Assembly: GCF_003477525.1 (NCBI RefSeq)
Contig: NZ_QUDO01000041.1
Coordinates: 1-33,672, forward strand
Length of the DNA: 33,672 bases
Source: Ruminococcus sp. AF41-9
GTDB lineage: Bacteria > Bacillota > Clostridia > Lachnospirales > Lachnospiraceae
Direction: 5' to 3'
The notes beneath the pieces are model-generated. The model did no database searches and was not told the origin of the DNA. It saw only the letters and a list, made by a program, of their open reading frames with translations. The translations under genes and the position numbers were made by a program. Position 1 is the stretch's first letter; each line of letters starts with the position of its first letter. Shown here piece after piece: positions 15,000 through 22,520 of the stretch.

Positions 15000-15899
15000 A
15001 TGAGAAAGAAATTTATTGCAGCAATGATGGCAGGAGCACTGAGCGTAGGAATGCTCAGCACAGGAGTTTTCGCAGCAGATGCAGATTTAAAAGGTGAGGT
15101 TAACACATTCATTGCAGCAAGCTTAAGCAATGCAATGGAAGAAATCCAGAAAGATTTCAATGAGACATATCCTGATGTTGAAATCCTCTACAATGCAGAC
15201 AGCTCAGGCACATTACAGACACAGATCGAAGAGGGCGCACGTTGCGATATCTTCTTCTCAGCAGCTGATAAACAGATGAATGCTCTGGTAGACGAAGATC
15301 TGGCTAAGAAAGATACTGTAGAAGATATCCTTGAGAATAAAGTCGTTCTGATCAAACCTAAGGATGGAGAAACAAAAGTTACAGGATTTGAGAACATTAC
15401 AGATGCAGCCAATATTGCACTTGCAGGTGACAGTGTTCCGGTTGGACAGTATGCCAGAGAAATTTTTGACAACCTTGGAATTACAGATGAAGTAAATAAG
15501 ATGGAGATCAATGAAGGTAAGAACGTATCTGAAGTTCTTGCAGCAGTAAGTGAAGGAAGTAATGAGATCGGTATCGTTTATGCTACAGATGCAGCTTCCG
15601 TTGCAGATAAAGTAGACGTTATCTCAGAAGCTCCGGCTGATGCACTGAAGACACCTGTTCTCTATCCGGTAGGTCTTATCGAAGACAAAGAGGCATCTGA
15701 AGATGATACAGCAGCTGCAGAAGCATTCCTTGAGTACATCAAATCTGACGACGCTATGAAAGTATTCGAGAAATACGGATTCACAGCATACAAAGCAGAG
15801 GATGCTGATGCTTCAGAGGAAGATGACGCAGAAGCAACAGAAGAAGCAGATGACACAGAAACAAATGCTGAGACAGAGATAACAGAGGAAGCTAAATAA
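15000..15899 (+). CDS. modA: Molybdate/tungstate-binding protein, ABC transporter
   Basis: A 299-residue exported binding protein that captures molybdate or tungstate for ModBC. It has an Sec signal peptide (about 1-25, cleavage near VFA-AD), then the ModA opening strand with ASLSNAMEEI (oxyanion-binding Ser region), SSGTLQTQIEEGARCDIFFSAADKQMN, and VPVGQYAREIFD. There is no lipobox cysteine, unlike most Gram-positive ABC binding proteins, so the anchoring is unclear. The last 35 residues or so are an Asp/Glu/Ala/Thr tail absent from typical ModA. It is the first gene of modABC, and modB begins 2 nt after its stop. Confidence 0.93.
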   Translation: MRKKFIAAMMAGALSVGMLSTGVFAADADLKGEVNTFIAASLSNAMEEIQKDFNETYPDVEILYNADSSGTLQTQIEEGARCDIFFSAADKQMNALVDEDLAKKDTVEDILENKVVLIKPKDGETKVTGFENITDAANIALAGDSVPVGQYAREIFDNLGITDEVNKMEINEGKNVSEVLAAVSEGSNEIGIVYATDAASVADKVDVISEAPADALKTPVLYPVGLIEDKEASEDDTAAAEAFLEYIKSDDAMKVFEKYGFTAYKAEDADASEEDDAEATEEADDTETNAETEITEEAK

Positions 15900-15901
15900 G
15901 A

Positions 15902-16597
15902 ATGAGTGAATTTCTGGCAGAAATAAACTGGAGTCCTTTATGGATTTCACTGAAAACAGGTTTCGCGGCTACTGTGATCGCGTTCTTTCTGGGGATATTC
16001 TTTGCGAGACTGGTAATGAAGATGAAACCTGTTTCCAGAGGCATACTGGATGGTATCCTGACCATGCCTCTGGTACTTCCCCCGACAGTGGCCGGTTTCA
16101 TTCTGCTTCTGCTGTTCAGTCTGAGACGTCCGTTCGGGGCATTTCTGCTGGATAATTTTGATATTAAGATCGTACAGACCTGGAAGGGCTGCGTGATCGC
16201 AGCATCTGTAATTGCGTTTCCACTGATGTATCGAAATGCACGCGCTGCATTTGAACAGGTGGATGTGAATCTGATCGCAGCAGGCAAGACACTTGGCATG
16301 AGTGACAGAAGAATCTTCTGGACAGTTGTCATGCCGACAGCAGGACCCGGAATCGCATCCGGTACAGTCCTTGCCTTTGCCAGAGCAATCGGAGAATACG
16401 GTGCTACATCCATGCTCGCAGGAAATATTCTTGGCAAGACCAGAACCGTTTCCGTTGCCATTGCTTCGGAGACTGCGGCAGGAAATTATGGCATGGCCGG
16501 TTTCTGGGTAGTTGTGATCTTGATCATTTCATTTGTGATCGTTGCGGCGATCAATATCGTTTCCGGTAAGGGAATGAAGATGGGCAGGTGGATGTAA
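15902..16597 (+). CDS. modB: Molybdate ABC transporter permease
   Basis: A 231-residue inner-membrane subunit with about five helices. The coupling (EAA-type) loop near residues 160-180 reads EYGATSMLAGNILGKTRTVS, where the permease contacts ModC. TMPLVLPPTVAGFILLLLF in the third helix region is the usual ModB sequence. It starts 2 nt after modA, with a ribosome binding site (AGAGGAAG) inside the modA end. Its TAA overlaps the modC ATG (TAATG at 16595-16599). Confidence 0.95.
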   Translation: MSEFLAEINWSPLWISLKTGFAATVIAFFLGIFFARLVMKMKPVSRGILDGILTMPLVLPPTVAGFILLLLFSLRRPFGAFLLDNFDIKIVQTWKGCVIAASVIAFPLMYRNARAAFEQVDVNLIAAGKTLGMSDRRIFWTVVMPTAGPGIASGTVLAFARAIGEYGATSMLAGNILGKTRTVSVAIASETAAGNYGMAGFWVVVILIISFVIVAAINIVSGKGMKMGRWM

Positions 16598-17655
16598 TGG
16601 CAGTCAGTGTGGATATTGAGAAGAAACTTCATGGCTTCACTCTGAAAGTAAAGCTGGAGAGTGATGGTTCTCCAATGGGGATCCTTGGAGCATCCGGAAG
16701 CGGAAAAAGTATGACTCTGCGCTGTATTGCAGGAATCCAGACACCGGACTCAGGAAGAATTGTTGTAAATGATAAAGTTCTTTTTGATTCAGAAAAAAAG
16801 ATCAATCTGAAACCGCAGGAGAGGAAGGTCGGTTATCTTTTTCAGAACTATGCACTTTTTCCTACCATGACTGTAGAGAAGAATATCGCATGCGGATACA
16901 GAGGGGATAAGAAACATCTTAAGGCAAAAGTGGCAGATTACATAGAGCGCTATCAGCTTAACGGGCTGGAGAAACGTTATCCGGGACAGCTTTCCGGAGG
17001 TCAGCAGCAGCGTGTCGCACTGGCACGAATGATGATCGGAGAACCGGAAGTCATCCTTCTGGATGAACCGTTCTCAGCACTGGATGGATATCTGAAAGAT
17101 ATCATGCAGCGTGATATGCAGAACTTTCTTAATGAGTACACAGGTGATATGATCCTGGTCACTCACAGCCGTGATGAGGCTTACAAGTTCTGCGGACATC
17201 TGACAATTCTGGACAGCGGTCAGGCACTTACTACAGGAGAAACCAAGAAACTCTTTGAACGACCCGGTATTCTGCAGGCAGCCAGACTGACAGGGTGTAA
17301 AAATTTCTCAACTGTACAGAAAATGGGAAAACACAGTATTTATGCAGTGGACTGGGATCTGATGCTGCAGACCAAAGATGTGGTGCCGGATGATGTTACG
17401 CATGTGGGAATCCGCGGTCACTGGATGAAAGGTGCATCTGAAGGCGGAGAGAACCACATGGAAGTGGAAGTTATGGAATATATTGAAACGACCTTTGAAC
17501 ATCAGTATTTACTGAAGAACAAGAAAGGCGGAGACTGTCAGCCGGTCTGGTGGATGTGTCCGAAAGGAGACTTCGAAGAAGACCCGCAGGCAAAAGTCCC
17601 GAAATATATCCTATTCCCGGCAGAGCATCTGATGTTGCTGAAAGATATAAAATAA
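16597..17655 (+). CDS. modC: Molybdate ABC transporter ATP-binding protein
   Basis: A 352-residue ATPase that drives molybdate uptake. Walker A GASGSGKS (31-38), Q-loop in LFQNYALFP, signature LSGGQQQR, Walker B VILLDEPFSALD and H-loop VTHSRDEAY are all present. The region after about 230 is a shorter, poorly conserved accessory domain where E. coli ModC has its Mop-type TOBE pair; the separate Mop protein encoded divergently may supply that function. ATG at 16597 is preferred over GTG at 16588 because it overlaps the modB stop and follows AGGTGG at 16586-16591. Confidence 0.94.
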   Translation: MAVSVDIEKKLHGFTLKVKLESDGSPMGILGASGSGKSMTLRCIAGIQTPDSGRIVVNDKVLFDSEKKINLKPQERKVGYLFQNYALFPTMTVEKNIACGYRGDKKHLKAKVADYIERYQLNGLEKRYPGQLSGGQQQRVALARMMIGEPEVILLDEPFSALDGYLKDIMQRDMQNFLNEYTGDMILVTHSRDEAYKFCGHLTILDSGQALTTGETKKLFERPGILQAARLTGCKNFSTVQKMGKHSIYAVDWDLMLQTKDVVPDDVTHVGIRGHWMKGASEGGENHMEVEVMEYIETTFEHQYLLKNKKGGDCQPVWWMCPKGDFEEDPQAKVPKYILFPAEHLMLLKDIK

Positions 17656-17720
17656 GAACTATAAAAGTCAGTGGAGACTCGTAAGCATCGCAGAAGACTT
17701 ACCTGATTTGGTTAAAAATG

Positions 17721-17767
17721 AAAAGTGCTGTATCTTCATTTCCAGGAAAGAAGATACAGCACTTTTT
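17721..17767. terminator. Bidirectional terminator between modC and the leftward sugar operon
   Basis: AAAAGTGCTGTATCTTC (17721-17737) pairs perfectly over 17 bp with its complement at 17750-17766, flanked by A- and T-runs. Confidence 0.92.
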
Positions 17768-17777
17768 GCAATCTGAA

Positions 17778-18506
17778 TTATGACAGATTACTGTTGAAAA
17801 GATAATCAATATAAGACACAGCTTCTGATAAATGAGGGGAGTTGGAAATCACTCCCAGATAAACAGTGCCGTTCATGCCTGCATTTTTTAAATAGACAGA
17901 TTCGGAAATATCCAGTCCCATGGGATATTCCTTTGTCTCAGCTGAGTAAGTAACAGAAGGGTCCAGATATATATCTACTGAATTATCGTTCAGGATTTCT
18001 GTATTTGTCTGAAGAAATGGAGAAACTTCCTTATATAATCCGGGATTTTTTTGCTGAAGCAGTTTCTCAAGATCGCAGAGATAACCATTTTGGGAAAAGG
18101 CGTCAAATGCTTCTTTGTTCATGAATACAACATCAAGTGATTCACTGTCAATTGCTCCAAGGATCTTCATACGGGAGGCGTAGGTGTATTCGTGGTTAGG
18201 ATTATTTTCGTTATCTGTAATATATAAACTTTTGTACAGACGAACCTCATTTCTGGAATCATTAATTTTCTGTGCGTCAAGAAAACCATTTCCAAGCTGT
18301 TCACTCAGTTTTTCGCCTGGAACGAAATTTACAAAGGCAGCAGACAGAATCTGATTTTTTTCTGTAAAGTGTCCATACAGAATATATCCTATGATGTATA
18401 TCACAATACATACAAAAATAATCGGCAGTTTATAATAATCCCAGATATACCTAATTTTTGCTTTTGTGCCTGGCAGATTGGAAATTCTGGTATGAGTGGA
18501 AGTCAT
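17778..18506 (-). CDS. Single-pass membrane protein of unknown function in a sugar locus
   Basis: A 242-residue protein not recognised as a named family. A short basic N-terminus precedes one transmembrane helix (about 27-48, LPIIFVCIVIYIIGYILYG); the rest is extracellular by the positive-inside rule. The outer part is soluble with no cysteines suited to a lipobox. It includes ESLDVVFMNKEAFDAFSQNGYLCDLEKLL, reminiscent of a degenerate solute-binding fold. It ends the leftward LacI-YesL-this operon, 22 bp after yesL, with AAAGGAG before its start. Conserved pairing with YesL suggests an accessory role in sugar uptake or sensing, but this is inference. Confidence 0.75.
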   Translation of the reverse strand: MTSTHTRISNLPGTKAKIRYIWDYYKLPIIFVCIVIYIIGYILYGHFTEKNQILSAAFVNFVPGEKLSEQLGNGFLDAQKINDSRNEVRLYKSLYITDNENNPNHEYTYASRMKILGAIDSESLDVVFMNKEAFDAFSQNGYLCDLEKLLQQKNPGLYKEVSPFLQTNTEILNDNSVDIYLDPSVTYSAETKEYPMGLDISESVYLKNAGMNGTVYLGVISNSPHLSEAVSYIDYLFNSNLS

Positions 18507-18528
18507 AAACGAGTCTCCTTTATAAAAA

Positions 18529-19173
18529 TCATGTACGTAAAGGACTGGAAGTTTCTGAAATACTTTTTTCCTCCAGAAGTTTCATAATGTTGGAAAGAAG
18601 ACAGGAGCATAAAAATGCACAGAGTCCTTCGCCAAAGATAATTGCCGGTGTGAAGAAACGGATTACAACCACTGTCATTATAAAATAGATAACCATCATC
18701 AAAACTGTACAGAGGAGAAAACGCATTCCTGTGATAATGGAGTTTTTAAACATGGCAGGAATAGTGTTTTCAAAGCGCGCCATTAATGGGAAAATGTAGA
18801 GAAGAACAATGGCATAGGCAATTACTGCAACAATAAAAACAGCTGTTATGATGGTCCAGAAAACATTTTCAAATCGCAGGTGGTATAACACATAGCCGTC
18901 TATGCCAAGGATGATTCCAATTCCCAGTAAAATAAGCCATACGATTGTGCTCTGTCGGAAATTACTCTTAAAGGAATGAAAGAAGTCTTTGGTGATGTTT
19001 CCTTCTTCATTTCGTGCCATTTTCAGAGTGACATAAAAAAGTGCAGTTGTGGAAGCGCCGGCCGTAACAACGGGAATGCAGCAGATGAACCATAAAATGT
19101 TCAGGTAAACGCTGAGTGCTGTTTTGGTTATAAACTGCATAACTGTATTATCCGGATTGAAGAAATTTTTCAT
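18529..19173 (-). CDS. YesL family (DUF624) membrane protein
   Basis: A 214-residue membrane protein with about five helices (INILWFICCIPVVTAGASTTALFY, IVWLILLGIGIILGIDGYVLYHLRF and later hydrophobic blocks). The N-terminal pattern of FNPDN followed by WFICCIPVVTAGASTTALFY is the DUF624 signature. YesL genes sit beside lplB/ytcP-type carbohydrate permeases in Firmicutes; the molecular role is not established. AGGAGGTAATTATATTATG gives a clear start. It lies 34 bp downstream of the LacI regulator in one operon. Confidence 0.88.
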   Translation of the reverse strand: MKNFFNPDNTVMQFITKTALSVYLNILWFICCIPVVTAGASTTALFYVTLKMARNEEGNITKDFFHSFKSNFRQSTIVWLILLGIGIILGIDGYVLYHLRFENVFWTIITAVFIVAVIAYAIVLLYIFPLMARFENTIPAMFKNSIITGMRFLLCTVLMMVIYFIMTVVVIRFFTPAIIFGEGLCAFLCSCLLSNIMKLLEEKSISETSSPLRT

Positions 19174-19207
19174 AATATAATTACCTCCTGTCAGATTGGG
19201 AACTGAA

Positions 19208-20281
19208 TCAGTCTCCGGTGGAGTCTCGATAAATGAGGCTGGTTTCTGTATATATGGTGCGATAGTTCAGAGACGGATTTTTGATCCGGGATATCAGAAG
19301 ATGAACAGCGGAAAATCCCATGATCTGGCTGTGAATGTGGATGGTAGTCAGAGGCGGCATAACAATCTTTGATTCCGGAGAATCATCAAAACCACAGATA
19401 TAAACATCTTCAGGAATGGAATATCCCAGTTTGCGAAGCACATGCATGGTATCAATGGCAACAAAATCGTTGGCACATATGATTACTTCCGGAAGCTTTT
19501 CTAATTTCACGAAACACCGGGTAAGATAATCCTGATAATCTTCGGAACCGGGATTTTCTACCCCTTCTTTGTTTTCCAACATGCAATAATCTTCATTATA
19601 GTCCAGCCCAAGAAGAAACATGGCGTCACGAAATGCCATATAACGTTCCCAGAAGGACTGGCAGTGAAAACGTTCTCCTACAAAACCAAAACTCTTTTTT
19701 CCTCGTCGGATCATTTCCTGTATAAAACTGTAGATACAGGACTGGTTATCCATATAAAGCCGGTCTGCCTTTAAGGGGGCAGCAAGACCTGCGACTGGTG
19801 AATCTACAAAGAGAACAGGAATATCCAGATTGCAGACCATCTGACTGTAGGCGTGATCGAAAAGTTCATAACAGATGATTCCTGAAGTTCTGGAAGCGTC
19901 GAAGGTGACCGGAAGCTTCTGGCTCTTTAATTCATTTCCCAGAATACGGTGCATGGAAAGGCTGTATCCCATCTGAGAGATTTCTCTCTGGAATTTGTCA
20001 AGCATGGTAGAAGAAAAGTGGGAATCTCCCAGAAACTTCGTTGTCAGCAGTGCGATTTCCTTATTATTAGACTGTGGATCAGAAGCATTGTTCTGATTTG
20101 TGATATCTTCCAGTGTTGCAGCGTAGGAAAACTGTTTATATCCCATTTCTACTGCTTTTCTGAGAACCTTTTCTTTTGTGGCATCAGCCAGGATGCCGGT
20201 ATTATTGATTGCTTTTGAAACTGTATTTCTGGATAGGCCGAGGGCATCGGCAATATCCTGTATGGTTACTCGTTCAGGCAT
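19208..20281 (-). CDS. LacI family transcriptional regulator
   Basis: A 357-residue regulator with an N-terminal LacI helix-turn-helix (TIQDIADALGLSRNTVSKAINNTG, about 5-28) and a periplasmic-binding-type sugar-sensing domain (about 70-350; VICANDFVAIDTMHVLRKLG and VYICGFDDSPESKIVMPPLTTIHIH are characteristic). It is divergent from the permease-binding protein-GH32 operon, so it most likely represses it and is released by a fructose-containing sugar or derivative. The start follows CAGGAGGTAATT. The target sites may be among the repeats at 20351-20605. Confidence 0.9.
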   Translation of the reverse strand: MPERVTIQDIADALGLSRNTVSKAINNTGILADATKEKVLRKAVEMGYKQFSYAATLEDITNQNNASDPQSNNKEIALLTTKFLGDSHFSSTMLDKFQREISQMGYSLSMHRILGNELKSQKLPVTFDASRTSGIICYELFDHAYSQMVCNLDIPVLFVDSPVAGLAAPLKADRLYMDNQSCIYSFIQEMIRRGKKSFGFVGERFHCQSFWERYMAFRDAMFLLGLDYNEDYCMLENKEGVENPGSEDYQDYLTRCFVKLEKLPEVIICANDFVAIDTMHVLRKLGYSIPEDVYICGFDDSPESKIVMPPLTTIHIHSQIMGFSAVHLLISRIKNPSLNYRTIYTETSLIYRDSTGD

Positions 20282-20350
20282 AATTACCTCCTGTTTTTTA
20301 ATAATTTTATGGATTTTATGGAGTTATTTCTTATATATATAACTATTGTA

Positions 20351-20605
20351 ATGTAAAATGGATGAAATGTCAAATGATAAATGTAAAAATGTAAAATAAA
20401 AGAATGTCACAAATGTAACAGAACATAGATAAAAAGTATAAATATACAATAGGAAATAAAAATATAGTTGTGCAAAGTGTAAAAGCTATATTGACAAATG
20501 TAAAAATATATGGTAAAACAATGTTATAAATCAAAAAGATAATTTTACAGATGCACAAACTATGATTGTGAAAAAAGTCAGAAGAATAGTTGCAAATGTA
20601 AAATT
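20351..20605. promoter_or_regulatory. AT-rich divergent control region with repeated ATGTAAAA
   Basis: The 359-bp gene-free stretch 20282-20640 carries about six copies of ATGTAAAA or close variants, at about 20351, 20381, 20389, 20413 (ATGTAACA), 20498 and 20596. A near-palindrome, TGTCACAAATGTAACA, lies at 20405-20420. These are candidate binding sites for the LacI regulator or bends near the promoters. No ORF is convincing here. Confidence 0.4.
20491..20519 (+). promoter_or_regulatory. Promoter of the sugar ABC-GH32 operon
   Basis: TTGACA (20491-20496), 17-bp spacer, TAAAAC (20514-20519), with TG at 20511-20512. An ATGTAAAA copy sits inside the spacer, so a bound regulator would block the polymerase. 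Confidence 0.65.
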
Positions 20606-20640
20606 ATCAGGAGAAGGAGAAAGGAGGAGATTCTGAAACT

Positions 20641-21591
20641 ATGAGTGGAAAAACTATGAGTGTTTCAGAAAAGAAACAAGGAGAGAAAAAGCAGGGACTT
20701 CATAACACACTGGTCTATGTGAAACAGCACTGGCAGCTTTATGTGATCTTTCTGTTTCCGGCACTTATCCTGACTCTGATATTCAAGTACATACCGATGG
20801 GCGGAATCCTGATCGCATTCCAGAGGTATAACCCGATCAGAGGAATTATGGGAAGTGAATGGGTAGGACTGACATATTTCAAACGGTTTTTGTCATCTCC
20901 GGATTTTATGAGATATCTGGTAAATACACTGAAGCTTAGTATTTACGGATTATTGTGGGGATTTCCAATACCGATCCTGCTTGCATTTCTGTTAAACAGA
21001 ATTGAGAGTAAAGGAATTAAGAAAAAAGTCCAGCTTATCCTTTATATGCCAAACTTTGTTTCTGTAATCGTACTGTGCGGTATTGTAAGAATTTTTCTTT
21101 CCGTAACAGGTCCGGTAAACCTTTTACTGGGTACAAGCATTAACTTTATGACAATGCCGGAGGCATTCAGATCCATTTATATTATCAGCGGTATCTGGCA
21201 GGGTGCAGGATGGGCGTCCATTATGTATACGGCTTCACTTTCCAATGCAAGTCAGGAACTGAAGGAAGCGGCCGTCATTGATGGTGCCAACATTTTCCAG
21301 CAGATTAAGGCTGTAGAGTGGCCGGCGATCAAAGATATGGTAGTCATCCAGTTTATTCTCCAGGCCGGTAACATTATGAGTATTGGATTTGAAAAAGCAT
21401 ATGCACTTCAGACAGACCTGAACCTGCCTTCTTCAGAAATCATTGCTACATATGTATACAAAAAAGGTCTGTTGGATGGAGATTACAGCTTTTCTACAGC
21501 TGTAGGTCTGTTTAATACAGTGATTAATGTAATCCTGCTGATCATAGTAAATAAAGTTGTTGCAAAAATGAATGACGGTAAAGGTTTATAG
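20641..21591 (+). CDS. Sugar ABC transporter permease, LplB type
   Basis: A 316-residue CUT1-family permease with six predicted helices, forming the channel with the next gene product. The N-terminal PMGGILIAFQRYNPIRGIMGSEWVGLTYFKRFL and the coupling loop ELKEAAVIDGANIFQQIKAVEWP are typical of LplB. The long N-terminal extension is charged and cytoplasmic. A strong AAGGAGG lies at 20621-20627, 13 nt upstream of this ATG. It is the first gene of the rightward operon. No ATPase is encoded in this operon; the MsmX-type protein at 27127-28239 is a candidate partner. Confidence 0.92.
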   Translation: MSGKTMSVSEKKQGEKKQGLHNTLVYVKQHWQLYVIFLFPALILTLIFKYIPMGGILIAFQRYNPIRGIMGSEWVGLTYFKRFLSSPDFMRYLVNTLKLSIYGLLWGFPIPILLAFLLNRIESKGIKKKVQLILYMPNFVSVIVLCGIVRIFLSVTGPVNLLLGTSINFMTMPEAFRSIYIISGIWQGAGWASIMYTASLSNASQELKEAAVIDGANIFQQIKAVEWPAIKDMVVIQFILQAGNIMSIGFEKAYALQTDLNLPSSEIIATYVYKKGLLDGDYSFSTAVGLFNTVINVILLIIVNKVVAKMNDGKGL

Positions 21592-21605
21592 GGAGGAAGA
21601 ATATC

Positions 21606-22505
21606 ATGAAGAAAAAAAGCAGATTTGCCAGATACTCCCTGCAGGATAAGGCATTATTATTAACAGGATATATTTTATTAGGACTTTTTGTAATTGCGAT
21701 CGTAGTTCCAATGTGTTATATCGTAGTAGCATCCTTTATGGACCCGATCACTCTTCAGAATAAAGGAATTACCTTTGATTTCAGCAAATGGACACTGACA
21801 GCTTATCAGAGAGTTATTTCCAATGCACAGATATGGATCGGGTTTAAAAATGCGGTAGTTTATTCAGTTATTTTTACAATTGTATCTGTATTGATCACAC
21901 TGTTTGTAGCTTATCCTATGTCCAGAGCCGATTTTAAGGGAAGAGGATTTTTCAATGTTATCTTTATGATCACTATGTTCTTTGGAGGCGGACTGATCCC
22001 TACATACTTGCTGATCAGCAACCTGGGACTTCTGGACAGCATGTGGGCGGTTATCCTGCCTGGTGCTTTCAGCGTATGGAATATGATCATTGCCAGAACA
22101 TTTTATCAGGGAATTCCTTCTGAACTTCGTGAGGCAGCAGAAGTAGATGGTGCCAATGAGATGGTATATTTCTTTAAGATCCTTCTTCCGGTATGTACAC
22201 CGGTTATTGCAGTGCTGGCATTATGGCAGTTTGTAGCAATGTGGAACAGTTACTTTGATGCAATGATCTATCTGAATGATTCTGCAAAACAGCCATTGCA
22301 GCTGGTTCTCCGTTCTATTCTTATCCAGAACCAGCCGGAGTCAGGAATGATCTCAGATATGCAGAGTACCGCAGCAAGAGCACAGCTCGCAGAACTTCTG
22401 AAATATGCAACAATTATTATATCAAGTTTACCATTGTTGGTAATGTATCCGTTTTTCCAGAAATATTTTGATGCCGGTATTATGGCTGGCTCTATCAAGG
22501 GATAA
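21606..22505 (+). CDS. Sugar ABC transporter permease, YtcP type
   Basis: A 299-residue second CUT1 permease subunit. The N-terminal helix is followed by SFMDPITLQNKGITFDFSKWTLTAYQRV, then helices and the EAA loop ELREAAEVDGANEMVYFFKILLP that engages the ATPase. The C-terminal end KYFDAGIMAGSIKG is the classic YtcP/MalG-type ending. It starts 14 nt after the first permease with GGGAGGAAG. It forms a heterodimer with the LplB-type subunit. Confidence 0.93.
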   Translation: MKKKSRFARYSLQDKALLLTGYILLGLFVIAIVVPMCYIVVASFMDPITLQNKGITFDFSKWTLTAYQRVISNAQIWIGFKNAVVYSVIFTIVSVLITLFVAYPMSRADFKGRGFFNVIFMITMFFGGGLIPTYLLISNLGLLDSMWAVILPGAFSVWNMIIARTFYQGIPSELREAAEVDGANEMVYFFKILLPVCTPVIAVLALWQFVAMWNSYFDAMIYLNDSAKQPLQLVLRSILIQNQPESGMISDMQSTAARAQLAELLKYATIIISSLPLLVMYPFFQKYFDAGIMAGSIKG

Positions 22506-22520
22506 AGAGAGGAGAAGAGT

